From: Albirhodobacter sp048262715
Lineage (GTDB): Bacteria; Pseudomonadota; Alphaproteobacteria; Rhodobacterales; Rhodobacteraceae
DNA length: 64,000 bases
Direction: 5' to 3'
Assembly (NCBI GenBank): GCA_048262715.1
Contig: JBLXEV010000003.1
Coordinates: 186,001-250,000 of the forward strand
A program made the position numbers and the translations under genes. This document shows positions 8,633 through 16,583 of the stretch, one piece after another. The stretch's first letter is position 1. Every line of letters begins with the position of its first letter. The notes beneath the pieces are model-generated. The model saw nothing but the letters and a program-made list of their open reading frames with translations, was not told the DNA's origin and ran no database searches.

Positions 8633-9397
8633 ATGCTCAATACTATCGCCCAAGGCACCGATTCCGCCCTCCCGCCGCTCTTGATCGTGCCGGGCCTGTT
8701 TGGCTCCGCGCGCAACTGGGGGGTGATTGCTAAACATATGGCCAAAACCCGCCGCGTGGTTGCGGTGGATATGCGCAACCATGGCGATAGCTTCTGGAAT
8801 GACGATCACAGCTATCCCGCGATGGCCGAGGATCTGGCCGAGGTAATCGCATCCGAGGGCGGCGAAATGGATGTGATGGGGCATTCCATGGGCGGCAAAG
8901 CGTCCATGGTGCTGGCGCTGACGCGGCCTGCGCTGGTCCGGCGGCTGGTGGTCGCCGATATTGCGCCCGTTGCCTATGAGCACACGCATGACGGGCTGAT
9001 CGAGGCGATGCAGGCGCTCAAGATCGACGATCTCACCTCGCGGGCCGAGGCGGATCGGCGGCTGTCTGAAAGCGTCTCCGATGCCGGCACACGGGCATTC
9101 TTGTTGCAATCGCTGGAGCTGCGGGACGGCCCCGTGCGGTGGAAACTCAACCTCGATGTGCTCGGAGCGGCGATGACCACTGTGACGGGCTGGCCGGAGC
9201 TGCCAAGCGCCCCCTATGACAAGCCGAGCCTGTTCCTCTACGGCAGCCAATCCGCCTATGTGAAACCCCAAGCGCATGCGACGATCCACGCGCTGTTCCC
9301 GCAGGCGGTTTTGGAAGGGATCGAGGGCGCCGGCCATTGGCTGCATGCCGAGAAACCGCGCGAGGTCGAGGCCGCGCTGGAAGCCTTCCTGACGTAA
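8633..9397 (+). CDS. Alpha/beta hydrolase, YbfF-type esterase
   Basis: A 254-residue single-domain alpha/beta hydrolase. Visible are PGLFGSARNW near the N-terminus (oxyanion side), DMRNHGDS, the nucleophile elbow GHSMGGK, DIAP, and a late histidine in GAGHWLHAEKP, the layout of YbfF/acyl-CoA-esterase-like enzymes. The natural substrate is not deducible. The ATG at 8633 with TGAGG upstream is preferred to the GTG at 8624 that overlaps the preceding stop codon. A short hairpin lies about 40 bases after the stop. Confidence 0.87.
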   Translation: MLNTIAQGTDSALPPLLIVPGLFGSARNWGVIAKHMAKTRRVVAVDMRNHGDSFWNDDHSYPAMAEDLAEVIASEGGEMDVMGHSMGGKASMVLALTRPALVRRLVVADIAPVAYEHTHDGLIEAMQALKIDDLTSRAEADRRLSESVSDAGTRAFLLQSLELRDGPVRWKLNLDVLGAAMTTVTGWPELPSAPYDKPSLFLYGSQSAYVKPQAHATIHALFPQAVLEGIEGAGHWLHAEKPREVEAALEAFLT

Positions 9398-9435
9398 GCA
9401 CCAATCTGGCCCCTGTCGGACAAGGGATCGAAAAC

Positions 9436-9459
9436 GCCGCCCCGACGAATAGGGGCGGC
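9436..9459 (-). terminator. GC-rich hairpin, likely terminator for the minus-strand small gene
   Basis: GCCGCCCC (9436-9443) pairs with GGGGCGGC (9452-9459) across eight bases. Read on the minus strand the stem is followed by GTTTTCG, giving a weak T-run beyond the 59-aa gene. Confidence 0.5.
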
Positions 9460-9555
9460 ATACTGGTTACACGTGACCCAGACCAAACAGAGCCACAATA
9501 CAAACGCACCTCGTGAGAGGCTGCGACCGTCAACCACATGAAACCGCATCTGCCT

Positions 9556-9569
9556 TTGATCTAAATCAT
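9556..9569. promoter_or_regulatory. FNR/CRP-like box
   Basis: TTGAT-CTAA-ATCAT, one base off the FnrL consensus TTGAT-N4-ATCAA. It lies just past the end of the 59-aa gene and in front of no clear gene, so its role is uncertain. Confidence 0.4.
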
Positions 9570-9586
9570 AGACAGTTCCAATACCG

Positions 9587-9766
9587 TTAACGATCCGCGA
9601 TTTGTCGCGCGATGACCCATGCTGCGGGCAGCCCGAGGAGCGTCCCGACAGCCGTGGCAACGATGATCGACCGCGCATCGACCATGCCCAAAACAAGGGC
9701 GACGATAACAAGGATCCCCGCCAAAGTGGGGCCGGTGAGGGCATAGATGATACCGAAAAGGCGCAT
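9587..9766 (-). CDS. Small conserved membrane protein of Rhodobacteraceae (59 aa)
   Basis: Translating the minus strand from the ATG at 9764-9766 gives 59 residues starting MRLFGIIYALTGPTLAG and ending ARQIADR, with two hydrophobic stretches (about 5-27 and 33-53). A GGAG ribosome site lies eight bases before the ATG. I recognise it as the short two-helix protein common in this family, often misleadingly labelled CTP synthetase in databases; it bears no resemblance to that enzyme. Function unknown. An FNR-like box lies about 56-69 bases upstream of the start, where an activator could bind. It is too short to appear in many gene calls. Confidence 0.75.
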   Translation of the reverse strand: MRLFGIIYALTGPTLAGILVIVALVLGMVDARSIIVATAVGTLLGLPAAWVIARQIADR

Positions 9767-9821
9767 GTCAGAACTCCGTTGCTAGGCACCCCCAGTTCAA
9801 CAGAGAATGTCACAGCGCGCC

Positions 9822-9835
9822 TTGATCTGAGTCAT
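9822..9835. promoter_or_regulatory. FNR/CRP-like box upstream of the 59-aa membrane protein
   Basis: TTGAT-CTGA-GTCAT, the FnrL pattern with mismatches in the second half-site, 56-69 bases upstream of the minus-strand start at 9766. The position suits activation; the match is imperfect. Confidence 0.4.
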
Positions 9836-9879
9836 CTCGGCGGCCATCTCAATATGCCGCGCCGGGCCGATCAATGACG

Positions 9880-10203
9880 TCAGAGCGCGCCGCAGGATAG
9901 CTCAAACCGTACCTCGCCCGTATCCCCCGGCAAGGCAGGCGAGCGCCCCCAGCCCCGCAGCGGCCCGACAACCTCGCAACCCGAGACCATCTCCGCCGCG
10001 CGGATCATCAGGGGCGGCACACGGTCCCGCGCCTTTCGGGTGAGATAGCCCATCCGCACCACCTCGGCGGCATCGTCTTTGAGGAACACGACGAACTCTA
10101 TCCCCTCCAATGTCACCTCCCGCCGCTCCGCCCCGAAAAACTGCGGCGCGGGAGAGGCGCCACAGGCGGAGAGGAGCAACAGGAGGAAGAGGGACCGCAC
10201 CAT
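9880..10203 (-). CDS. Small putative lipoprotein
   Basis: A 107-residue protein with a short lipoprotein signal: MVRSLFLLLLLSAC, lipobox LSAC with Cys at residue 14, so likely anchored in the envelope. The mature part has two further cysteines (SGC, LSC) that could pair. No catalytic motif was recognised. It lies downstream of lepA on the same strand, separated by a strong terminator. Confidence 0.75.
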   Translation of the reverse strand: MVRSLFLLLLLSACGASPAPQFFGAERREVTLEGIEFVVFLKDDAAEVVRMGYLTRKARDRVPPLMIRAAEMVSGCEVVGPLRGWGRSPALPGDTGEVRFELSCGAL

Positions 10204-10246
10204 CAGAGGATGGTGTGGGCGGGATGGTTAAGGAAGGGTTAACAAA

Positions 10247-10280
10247 CAAAAACCCCGCCATTTCTGGCGGGGGTTTTCTT
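10247..10280 (-). terminator. Rho-independent terminator after lepA
   Basis: CCCCGCCA/TGGCGGGG stem with A-run on one side and T-run on the other; on the minus strand the stem is followed by TTTTTGTTTG. It sits immediately beyond the lepA stop. Confidence 0.85.
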
Positions 10281-12078
10281 AGCTGTCCATCTTGAGCGCA
10301 GAGATGAAGGCGGTTTGCGGGATCTCGACTTTCCCGAATTGGCGCATCTTCTTCTTACCGGCCTTCTGCTTCTCGAGCAGTTTCTTCTTCCGCGTCGCGT
10401 CGCCACCGTAACATTTCGCGGTCACGTCTTTGCGCATCGCGGAGAGGGTTTCGCGGGCGATCACGCGGGCGCCGATGGCGGCTTGGATCGGAATTTTGAA
10501 CATATGCCGTGGGATCAGCTCTTTCAGCTTTTCCACCATCGCGCGGCCACGGGCCTCGGCACGGTCGCGGTGGACCATGATCGACAGCGCGTCTACCGGC
10601 TCGTCATTCACGAGGATCGACATCTTCACCAGATTGTCTTCGCGGTATTCCGAGATTTGGTAATCGAAGCTGGCGTAGCCCTTGGTCACCGATTTCAAGC
10701 GGTCGTAGAAATCGAACACGACCTCCGCGAGCGGCAGATCGTAGACGACCATCGCGCGCGCGCCCGCATAGGTGAGATCAAGCTGGATGCCGCGACGGTC
10801 TTGGCAAAGCTTGAGCACGTCGCCGAGATATTCATCCGGCACCATGATCGTTGCCTTGATCCGAGGCTCCTCGATGTGATCGACCAGCGTGAGATCGGGC
10901 ATATCGGCGGGGTTGTGCAATTCGCGGACTTCGCCATCCTTGAGGTGCAGCTTGAACACAACGGAGGGGGCGGTGGTGATCAGATCGAGATCATATTCGC
11001 GCTCCAGACGGTCGCGGATCACCTCAAGATGCAGCAGGCCAAGGAAGCCACACCGGAAGCCGAAGCCAAGCGCGGCGGAGGTTTCCATCTCGTAGCTGAA
11101 GGACGCATCGTTAAGCGCGAGCTTTTCAATCGCGTCGCGCAGCGGCTCGAAATCATTCGCATCCACAGGGAAGAGGCCGCAGAACACCACCGGCTGTGCG
11201 GGTTTGAACCCTGCCAGCGCTTTTTCACAGCCTTTGCGCTCATGGGTGATTGTATCGCCCACGCGGGTATCACGAACCTGCTTGATCGACGCGGTGAATA
11301 CGCCGATCTCGCCCGGCCCGAGTTCCGCAATATCGACCATCTGCGGCTTGAGAACCGAGAGCTTATCGATGCCGTAGAGGGCACCAGTTTGCATCATCTT
11401 GATCTTGTCGCCCTTTTTGATCACCCCGTCCATGACACGGATCATCACGACAACGCCGAGATAGGCATCATACCACGAATCGACCAGCATCGCCTTGAGC
11501 GGCGCATCGCGGTCGCCCTTGGGCGCCGGCAAACGGGTGACGATAGCTTCCAGCACATCCGGAATCCCGAGGCCGGATTTCGCCGAGATCGGAATCGCAT
11601 CCGAGGCATCAATGCCGATGACATCCTCAATATTCGCGCGCACGGCTTCGACATCGGCGGCGGGCAGATCGACCTTGTTGAGCACCGGCACAATCTCGTG
11701 GCCCGCGTCAATCGCCTGATAGACGTTCGCCAAAGTCTGCGCCTCAACCCCTTGAGAGGCATCAACAACCAGCAACGAGCCTTCAACCGCGCGCATCGAG
11801 CGGGAGACCTCATAGGCGAAATCGACGTGACCGGGGGTGTCGATCAGGTTCAGGATATAGGTTTTGCCATCCTTCGCCGGATATTCGATCCGCACGGTGT
11901 TGGCTTTGATGGTGATCCCGCGCTCCCGCTCGATATCCATGCTGTCGAGCATCTGCGCCTTCATATCGCGCGCAGCCACTGTGCCGGTCAATTGAATGAG
12001 CCGGTCAGCGAGGGTGGATTTGCCGTGGTCAATATGGGCCACGATGGAGAAATTGCGGATGAGATCGAGCTGGGTCAT
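10279..12078 (-). CDS. lepA: Elongation factor 4 (LepA), ribosome back-translocating GTPase
   Basis: Translational GTPase acting on stalled or mistranslocated ribosomes. The product has 599 residues, exactly the family size. The start at 12078 gives MTQLDLIRNFSIVAHIDHGKST, placing the G1 loop AHIDHGKS at 14-21; DTPGHVDFAYEVSR (G3) and NKVDLPAAD (G4) follow, and the LepA-specific C-terminal domain ends with CYGGDATRKKKLLEKQKAGKKKM. The open frame runs nearly 300 codons further upstream, but that extension is low-complexity and unlike any LepA, so it is discarded. No signal peptidase gene follows, unlike the lepA-lepB arrangement of enterobacteria. Confidence 0.97.
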   Translation of the reverse strand: MTQLDLIRNFSIVAHIDHGKSTLADRLIQLTGTVAARDMKAQMLDSMDIERERGITIKANTVRIEYPAKDGKTYILNLIDTPGHVDFAYEVSRSMRAVEGSLLVVDASQGVEAQTLANVYQAIDAGHEIVPVLNKVDLPAADVEAVRANIEDVIGIDASDAIPISAKSGLGIPDVLEAIVTRLPAPKGDRDAPLKAMLVDSWYDAYLGVVVMIRVMDGVIKKGDKIKMMQTGALYGIDKLSVLKPQMVDIAELGPGEIGVFTASIKQVRDTRVGDTITHERKGCEKALAGFKPAQPVVFCGLFPVDANDFEPLRDAIEKLALNDASFSYEMETSAALGFGFRCGFLGLLHLEVIRDRLEREYDLDLITTAPSVVFKLHLKDGEVRELHNPADMPDLTLVDHIEEPRIKATIMVPDEYLGDVLKLCQDRRGIQLDLTYAGARAMVVYDLPLAEVVFDFYDRLKSVTKGYASFDYQISEYREDNLVKMSILVNDEPVDALSIMVHRDRAEARGRAMVEKLKELIPRHMFKIPIQAAIGARVIARETLSAMRKDVTAKCYGGDATRKKKLLEKQKAGKKKMRQFGKVEIPQTAFISALKMDS

Positions 12079-12207
12079 AGGGCGCATATAGCGTGGAAAA
12101 TAGGGGTCGGGAAGGGGGTTTGATGCGGGCTGCGACATTGGTGCGCCTTGCGGGGCCGGACAGGGCGGCGCAGGGTGGGCAGATCGTGGATTATACCGAG
12201 AAAACCG

Positions 12208-12750
12208 ATGGATCCGATGCCCCTGCCTGCCAGCTTTCACGCCCCCCTTCCCTATCCCGATGCGGCACGGCTGCTCGCCCCTGCTAATGAGTGCGCCTAT
12301 CTGCATTCGGGCAGCCGCAGTGTCGCTGGCGATCTCACCGCATTGCAGGCATGGAACGCCGCAATGGCCCGCCCCCTCCCGGGCATGGCGCTGGCGTTTA
12401 AGATTCGCGACGCGATCTCGGCGCGCTTCGGAGTGGAGCGTATCAGCGGGTTTTCCGGCGCGCAGCGCGATCACGCGCAGGTTGGTGATAAGCTCGATTT
12501 CTTCCTGATCGAGGAAATCACGCCGCAGCGCCTTATGCTCTCGGCTCGCGACAGGCATCTCGATGTGATGACCTGTATCACCGCGACGCCGAACCCAAAG
12601 GGCGCTTTGCACAGAACGGAGGTTGCGATCACCTCCTCGGTGGTCACGCACAACCTCTTCGGGCGCGCCTATATGCTGCCTGTCGGTGTGGCGCATCGCT
12701 TGATCGTCTGGGCGACGTTGCGCCGCATCGCGCAGCAGTTTGGCGATTGA
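12208..12750 (+). CDS. DUF2867 family protein
   Basis: About 180 residues. The stretch AFKIRDAISARFGVERISGF followed by VGDKLDFFLIEEITPQRLMLSARDRHLDVMTCI and VTHNLFGRAYMLPV is the pattern of DUF2867, an uncharacterised family sometimes found fused to sugar-epimerase-like domains; here it stands alone. The start is uncertain: ATG at 12208 or 12217, neither with a strong ribosome site. It is divergent from lepA. Confidence 0.75.
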   Translation: MDPMPLPASFHAPLPYPDAARLLAPANECAYLHSGSRSVAGDLTALQAWNAAMARPLPGMALAFKIRDAISARFGVERISGFSGAQRDHAQVGDKLDFFLIEEITPQRLMLSARDRHLDVMTCITATPNPKGALHRTEVAITSSVVTHNLFGRAYMLPVGVAHRLIVWATLRRIAQQFGD

Positions 12751-12824
12751 CCTTCCCCCGCCGCAGCCCCACATCTGGACACACCCCAGACCTAAGACCC
12801 CATTGCCGTAACCCGGAGGCTTCC

Positions 12825-13013
12825 ATGATCCTATCCGTTCCCAATATGACCTGCGGCCATTGCAAAAAGGCCATTGAAGCCGCGATCGAAGAGGTCGGCG
12901 CGCGGGCCAAGGTCGATCTGGAGGCGCGCGAGGTCGAAGTCTCCGGCCTGCCCGCAGCCACCGCACTCGCCGCGCTCAAAGCCGCTGGCTACCCCGCTGA
13001 GGTGATCGAATAA
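12825..13013 (+). CDS. Heavy-metal-associated domain protein, CopZ-like copper chaperone
   Basis: A 62-residue single HMA domain with the metal motif MTCGHC at residues 8-13 (NMTCGHCKKAI), as in CopZ and the N-terminal modules of Cu(I) P-type ATPases. It presumably binds Cu(I) in the cytoplasm and passes it to an exporter or regulator. CGGAGG at 12814-12819 precedes the ATG. No copper ATPase or CueR gene is adjacent; PCuAC and DUF2946 genes lie about 2 kb away. Confidence 0.88.
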   Translation: MILSVPNMTCGHCKKAIEAAIEEVGARAKVDLEAREVEVSGLPAATALAALKAAGYPAEVIE

Positions 13014-13046
13014 TTCATCGCCTGCGGGCAAGCGCTGCCCCTTGTC

Positions 13047-13080
13047 GTTCCAGAGAGTTTAAATATCCCCCGCGGAGCGT
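13047..13080 (+). repeat. Dispersed TAAATATCC element, copy 1
   Basis: Core CCAGAGAGTTTAAATATCCC followed by CCGCGGAGCG, a diverged type I copy of the intergenic element found eight times in this window. The tail CCCGCGGAGCG occurs a second time at about 13091-13101. Confidence 0.55.
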
Positions 13081-13275
13081 CTACACCCCCCCCGCGGAGC
13101 GGCCACGGCCTTCTCCGCGCGAGGCGCTTGAACAGCCTCAGAACCCCTTTGGAAGCTGTGGCAGAGCCTTATTTCATTGAAATCTTCGCGAGGTTTCGCT
13201 AAGATCCGAGTCATAAAAGGGCCACACGGTTGGATCGCACAACGGGTAGTAGGCCCTAGAAACATGAGGCACGAG

Positions 13276-13587
13276 ATGAAGAAATCTGCATTTTTCGCAG
13301 CTATGGTTCTGGCCATGGCGATGGGGTCTTCGGCGGCCTCTGCGGGCGCAATCAGCAATGCATGCATGAAAACGGATCGCAAGGCCGCGAACCGAGCTTT
13401 GTGTGGCTGTATCCAGCAGGTCGCGGATCAAAGCCTGTCGCGCTCGGATCAACGTCGTGCAGCGAAATTCTTTAAAGATCCCCATTCGGCGCAGGAAATC
13501 CGCCAGTCGAGCAACCGCTCGGATGAGGCTTTCTGGCTGCGCTATAAAGCCTTCGGCGAACGGGCTGGCGCGCTCTGCGGGGGCTAA
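13276..13587 (+). CDS. Small secreted protein, function unknown
   Basis: A 103-residue protein with a clear signal peptide (MKKSAFFAAMVLAMAMG..ASA, cleavage near residue 23-25). The mature part is basic and carries four cysteines (NAC, ALCGC, ALCG), so a disulfide-stabilised periplasmic protein is likely. GAGG about nine bases upstream supports the ATG at 13276 rather than that at 13264. I know similar short proteins in this family of bacteria but no function. Confidence 0.75.
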   Translation: MKKSAFFAAMVLAMAMGSSAASAGAISNACMKTDRKAANRALCGCIQQVADQSLSRSDQRRAAKFFKDPHSAQEIRQSSNRSDEAFWLRYKAFGERAGALCGG

Positions 13588-13623
13588 GCTCTCCAGAGTT
13601 GAGCGCGACACCTCCGGAATGGC

Positions 13624-14088
13624 CTAGTGCGGCAGCGCGGCGAGTAGAGCCTCTGCGCCGCGCTCAATCAATGTGAGGCAGCCCTCAAAATCGCGGGTAA
13701 AATAGGGATCGGGCACCTCTTGGGTGTCCGTTTTCATATCCCCCGCAGGAGGCGTGTCCAAAAACAATCGCAGCGTGGCTTTCGCGTTTGGCGGGCACAA
13801 AGCGCGTGCGGTGGCGAGATTTTCACGATCCATCGCGAGAATCAGATCGAATCGCGAAAAATCCGCAAGGGTGAGCTGCCGCGCCCGCAGATTTGACAGA
13901 TCATAGCCCCGTGCAAGGGCGGCGCGCTGCATCGGGCCGTAAGGTGCCTCTCCTACGTGCCAATTGCCCGTGCCTGCGCTATCAAGGGTGAGAGGCACCC
14001 CGCACGTGGCAGCACGCTGGCGCGTGATCGCTTCAGCGGCGGGGGAGCGGCAGATATTGCCAAGGCAAAGCATGAGAATATGTGTCAT
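13624..14088 (-). CDS. Low-molecular-weight protein-tyrosine phosphatase
   Basis: A 154-residue phosphatase of the LMW-PTP family. The P-loop CLGNICRS at residues 8-15 has catalytic Cys8 and Arg14, and the general-acid loop is DPYF near the C-terminus (EVPDPYF). Start chosen at MTHILMLCLGN, where all family members begin; an upstream in-frame ATG would overlap the divergent cobB leader. Its targets cannot be read from the sequence. Start codons of this gene and cobB are only 47 bases apart. Confidence 0.92.
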   Translation of the reverse strand: MTHILMLCLGNICRSPAAEAITRQRAATCGVPLTLDSAGTGNWHVGEAPYGPMQRAALARGYDLSNLRARQLTLADFSRFDLILAMDRENLATARALCPPNAKATLRLFLDTPPAGDMKTDTQEVPDPYFTRDFEGCLTLIERGAEALLAALPH

Positions 14089-14135
14089 GCGCGCAGGATA
14101 CGGGCCAAGATATGGCAAGGGAAGGCAGGCGAAGA

Positions 14136-14816
14136 ATGAAGATCGTAATTTTGACCGGCGCAGGGATTTCAGCGGAGAGCGGGCTGCAAACCTTCCGCGC
14201 CGAGGATGGGCTCTGGGAAGGGCACCGCGTCGAGGATGTCGCCACGCCCGAAGCGTTTGAGCGCAGCCCGCGCACCGTCACCCGATTCTATAACGCACGG
14301 CGGCTGGCTGCGGCGGAAGCCCTGCCCAACGCCGCCCATTCGGCGCTGGCGCGGCTGGAGGAGGACGGCCGGCATGAGGTGGTGTTGATCACCCAAAACG
14401 TCGATGATCTGCACGAGCGCGCAGGCTCTCAGGAGGTGATCCATATGCATGGCTCGCTTGCGATGGCGCGCTGCTACGAGTGTAACGTGCAATTCGATGC
14501 GCCAATGGAAATGGTCGTAGGGGATCGCTGCCCCGGATGCGGCGCCCCGACAACGCGGCCCGATATCGTCTGGTTCGGCGAAATGCCTTACCGGATGGAA
14601 GAAATCTCCGATGCGCTCGCCACCGCAGATCTGTTTGTCTCGATCGGGACCAGCGGCAATGTTTATCCTGCGGCCGGATTTGTGGAATTTGCCGCACAGG
14701 CAGGCGCATCAACTTTGGAGTTGAACTTGGAGCCCTCGTCCGGCGCGTTTGAGGTAAGCCGTCAGGGGCCCGCGACGGTGCTGGTGCCGCAATGGGTCCA
14801 AGAGATGCTTGGCTAA
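14136..14816 (+). CDS. cobB: NAD-dependent protein deacylase, Sir2/CobB family
   Basis: A 226-residue sirtuin that removes lysine acyl groups using NAD. GAGISAESGLQTFR is at residues 7-20, TQNVDDLHERAG and the catalytic His in HMHGS follow, and zinc cysteines appear as CYEC and CPGC. The tyrosine and arginine in FYNARR mark the class III type, which prefers succinyl/malonyl-lysine (family knowledge). PrpE in this window is of a family controlled by lysine acylation, a plausible substrate (inference). The ATG at 14136 is used; the one at 14082 would overlap the divergent phosphatase. Confidence 0.93.
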   Translation: MKIVILTGAGISAESGLQTFRAEDGLWEGHRVEDVATPEAFERSPRTVTRFYNARRLAAAEALPNAAHSALARLEEDGRHEVVLITQNVDDLHERAGSQEVIHMHGSLAMARCYECNVQFDAPMEMVVGDRCPGCGAPTTRPDIVWFGEMPYRMEEISDALATADLFVSIGTSGNVYPAAGFVEFAAQAGASTLELNLEPSSGAFEVSRQGPATVLVPQWVQEMLG

Positions 14817-14834
14817 CGCGGCGCTATAAGACTC

Positions 14835-14862
14835 GCCCCACCAAAACGCGTCTTGGTGGGGC
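14835..14862. terminator. Hairpin between convergent cobB and PCuAC genes
   Basis: GCCCCACCAA (14835-14844) pairs with TTGGTGGGGC (14853-14862), a ten-base perfect stem between two convergent genes. No clear T-run on either side. Confidence 0.6.
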
Positions 14863-14869
14863 AGATCGC

Positions 14870-15391
14870 TTAGTTCCCGTGGCCTTCATGGCCCTCGTGA
14901 TCTTCCATCGCGCCACCATTCATATCGTGGCCTTCCATCTTCATCGCAGGCGCAGCTGCACCGCGCGCCAGATCAACCGGAATATCCACCTCGACAGGCC
15001 CTGCCTTCTCGAAGGTCAGGGTGACATGGACCGTCTTGCCCTCTTCAAACGGTGCGGTGAGGCCCATGAACATCACGTGATCCCCGCCCCGCTCCAAAAG
15101 ATGCGTGCTTTGCGCAGGGATCTCGAAGCCCTCCTCGACATGGGTCATTTTCATCACCCCGTTCGCATCCGAGATATGCGTGTGCAACTCGACTCGGTCA
15201 GCCGCGTCAGATTCGACACCGATCAAGCGATCGGCCTCGCCAGTGTTCGTGATCGTCATAAAGGCTGCGCCGGATTTGGCCATCGGGGTCGAGGCCCGCG
15301 CATAGGCATCCGACACGGTGATATCAGCGAAGGCCGGGGCCGCGATTGCGAAGCAAAGGGCGCAAGAGGCCGCGAAAGATTTGATAAGCAT
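14870..15391 (-). CDS. Periplasmic copper chaperone PCu(A)C
   Basis: A 173-residue exported copper chaperone that supplies Cu(I) for cytochrome oxidase assembly. Signal peptide at 1-22 (ending PAFA). The copper motif H-x10-M-x21-H-x-M is visible as HTHISDANGVMKM followed by GGDHVMFMG. The C-terminus has an extra His/Met-rich tail (MKMEGHDMNGG..EDHEGHEGHG) that could bind more copper. It lies 37 bases downstream of the DUF2946 gene on the same strand, with AAAGGA as ribosome site, so the two form an operon. Confidence 0.92.
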   Translation of the reverse strand: MLIKSFAASCALCFAIAAPAFADITVSDAYARASTPMAKSGAAFMTITNTGEADRLIGVESDAADRVELHTHISDANGVMKMTHVEEGFEIPAQSTHLLERGGDHVMFMGLTAPFEEGKTVHVTLTFEKAGPVEVDIPVDLARGAAAPAMKMEGHDMNGGAMEDHEGHEGHGN

Positions 15392-15428
15392 AGTTGTTAG
15401 TCCTTTGATTTGAATGGTTGGGTGGGCT

Positions 15429-15791
15429 TCAAATCAAAGCAGGCGGACTGCGCGCGCGGGCGGGCTGACGCGCGAGCGAGCCCCGATGTTTCAGCGCCGC
15501 CACCGAGAGCTCCGCGACTTCACCCTCAGGCCGGATCACGAGCGGCGCCACAGCCCCCAGCGCCGCGATCAGCCCCAGCGCCATATCGGGGCAGATATGC
15601 GCAGGGCCCGTCGGGCGGCCTTCAGCATCGACGCTCAGCGTCGCGATGCCGTAGCCCGTGCAAATCACGATCTCCCCCGCCACCCGCGTTTGCCCCCGCG
15701 CGACGGCCATGGTCAGGCTGGTCGCAGCGAGGCAAAGCGCGAGGATCAGGGCAGTGAGACCTGCCAATGAGGGACGAAACCGGAGCATCAT
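15429..15791 (-). CDS. DUF2946 family membrane-anchored protein
   Basis: About 120 residues. One hydrophobic segment near the N-terminus (LTALILALCLAATSLTMAVA), then VICTGYGIATLSVDAEGRP..HICPDM, the DUF2946 pattern; the cysteines and histidine suggest metal binding. Genes of this family often sit with copper proteins, as here upstream of PCu(A)C. Start at 15791 or 15788 (two adjacent ATGs) with no strong ribosome site; the open frame continues upstream without family similarity. Confidence 0.72.
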   Translation of the reverse strand: MMLRFRPSLAGLTALILALCLAATSLTMAVARGQTRVAGEIVICTGYGIATLSVDAEGRPTGPAHICPDMALGLIAALGAVAPLVIRPEGEVAELSVAALKHRGSLARQPARARSPPALI

Positions 15792-15896
15792 CCGCGCAAG
15801 ATACGCGCAGAGCGAGGGATTAGGAAGAGGCGGCCTCCGCGACACAATCGCCCTGCCCCGCCGCTGTTCCCGAGCCATAAACCTGCCCGAAACAAC

Positions 15897-15924
15897 GAAA
15901 AACCCCGCTCAAAGGAGCGGGGTT
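15897..15924 (-). terminator. Rho-independent terminator after rpmB
   Basis: AACCCCGCTC (15901-15910) pairs with GAGCGGGGTT (15915-15924); on the minus strand the stem is followed by a T-run. It lies 44 bases beyond the rpmB stop. Confidence 0.85.
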
Positions 15925-15967
15925 CGATCTCGTATCACATAATGCCGGCCAGTGGCAAAGCCGCTAA

Positions 15968-16258
15968 TTAAGCAGCCGCTTCTTGGGCTTTTGCGATCGC
16001 TTTTTTGATTTTCAGCGCCGTCACCGAAAGCTCGGTGTCTTTCGCTTTCGCGAGATAGGCGTCGAGGCCGCCACGGTGGTCGACCGACCGCAGGCCAGCT
16101 GCCGAAATACGGAGCTTGAACGATTGACCCAGAGCGTCAGACATCAGGGTCACATCATTGAGGTTCGGCAGGAAGCGGCGACGCGATTTGTTGTTCGCGT
16201 GGCTCACGTTATTGCCCGACATCGGGCCCTTGCCGGTAAGTTCGCAAACGCGCGACAT
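15968..16258 (-). CDS. rpmB: 50S ribosomal protein L28
   Basis: Structural protein of the large ribosomal subunit. 96 residues starting MSRVCELTGKGPMSGNNVSHANNKSR, the L28 signature, with RRFLPNLNDV following. The open frame extends nearly 50 codons upstream but family members start at this Met. Its terminator lies directly downstream. Cys at residue 5 occurs, but the four-cysteine zinc set of some L28 proteins is absent, so this is the C-minus type. Confidence 0.96.
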   Translation of the reverse strand: MSRVCELTGKGPMSGNNVSHANNKSRRRFLPNLNDVTLMSDALGQSFKLRISAAGLRSVDHRGGLDAYLAKAKDTELSVTALKIKKAIAKAQEAAA

Positions 16259-16583
16259 GGCTAATTCCTTCGTTTCCTCGGGCGAACGCGCCCGACATCC
16301 ATTACATCTCAGGCGCCAAAAGAGCGGCGCCCCGAATTCTGTCTGGGCGAGATACGAGGAAAGCACCATGCAGTCAAGCGATTCATTGGGGAAAATAGCG
16401 CGCAATTGCCAAAGAATAATGACACTCTGCCCCCTACCGCGCCACAGCGGAAGCCGTTTCCTCAGCTGAAAATCCTACAGCATTCCCCCAAAACCGCCCT
16501 TTGCGCTTCCACAGAGCCTAAATATCCCCGCCGGAGGCCCTTCGTGCCCCCCTCGCACGCCGTCCAATTGCATCGCGCCTCAA
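16259..16583. other. Gene-free stretch between meaB and rpmB
   Basis: 325 bases containing the rpmB promoter region (minus strand) and one dispersed TAAATATCC element near 16507-16540. No open frame with a ribosome site or recognisable product was found on either strand. Confidence 0.6.
16507..16540 (+). repeat. Dispersed TAAATATCC element, copy 2 (type I)
   Basis: CCACAGAGCCTAAATATCCC then CGCCGGAGGC, matching the copy after valS (57893-57924) at nearly every position. Confidence 0.7.

Noticed and set aside
9256..9549. Minus-strand frame starting MRFHVVDGRSLSRGAF with a hydrophobic stretch
   Set aside because: It runs antisense into the esterase gene, has no ribosome site, and its hydrophobic stretch is crossed by the terminator hairpin.
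12079..12966. N-terminal extension of nearly 300 codons on lepA
   Set aside because: LepA proteins start at the Met at 12078; the extension is low-complexity and covers the divergent DUF2867 gene.
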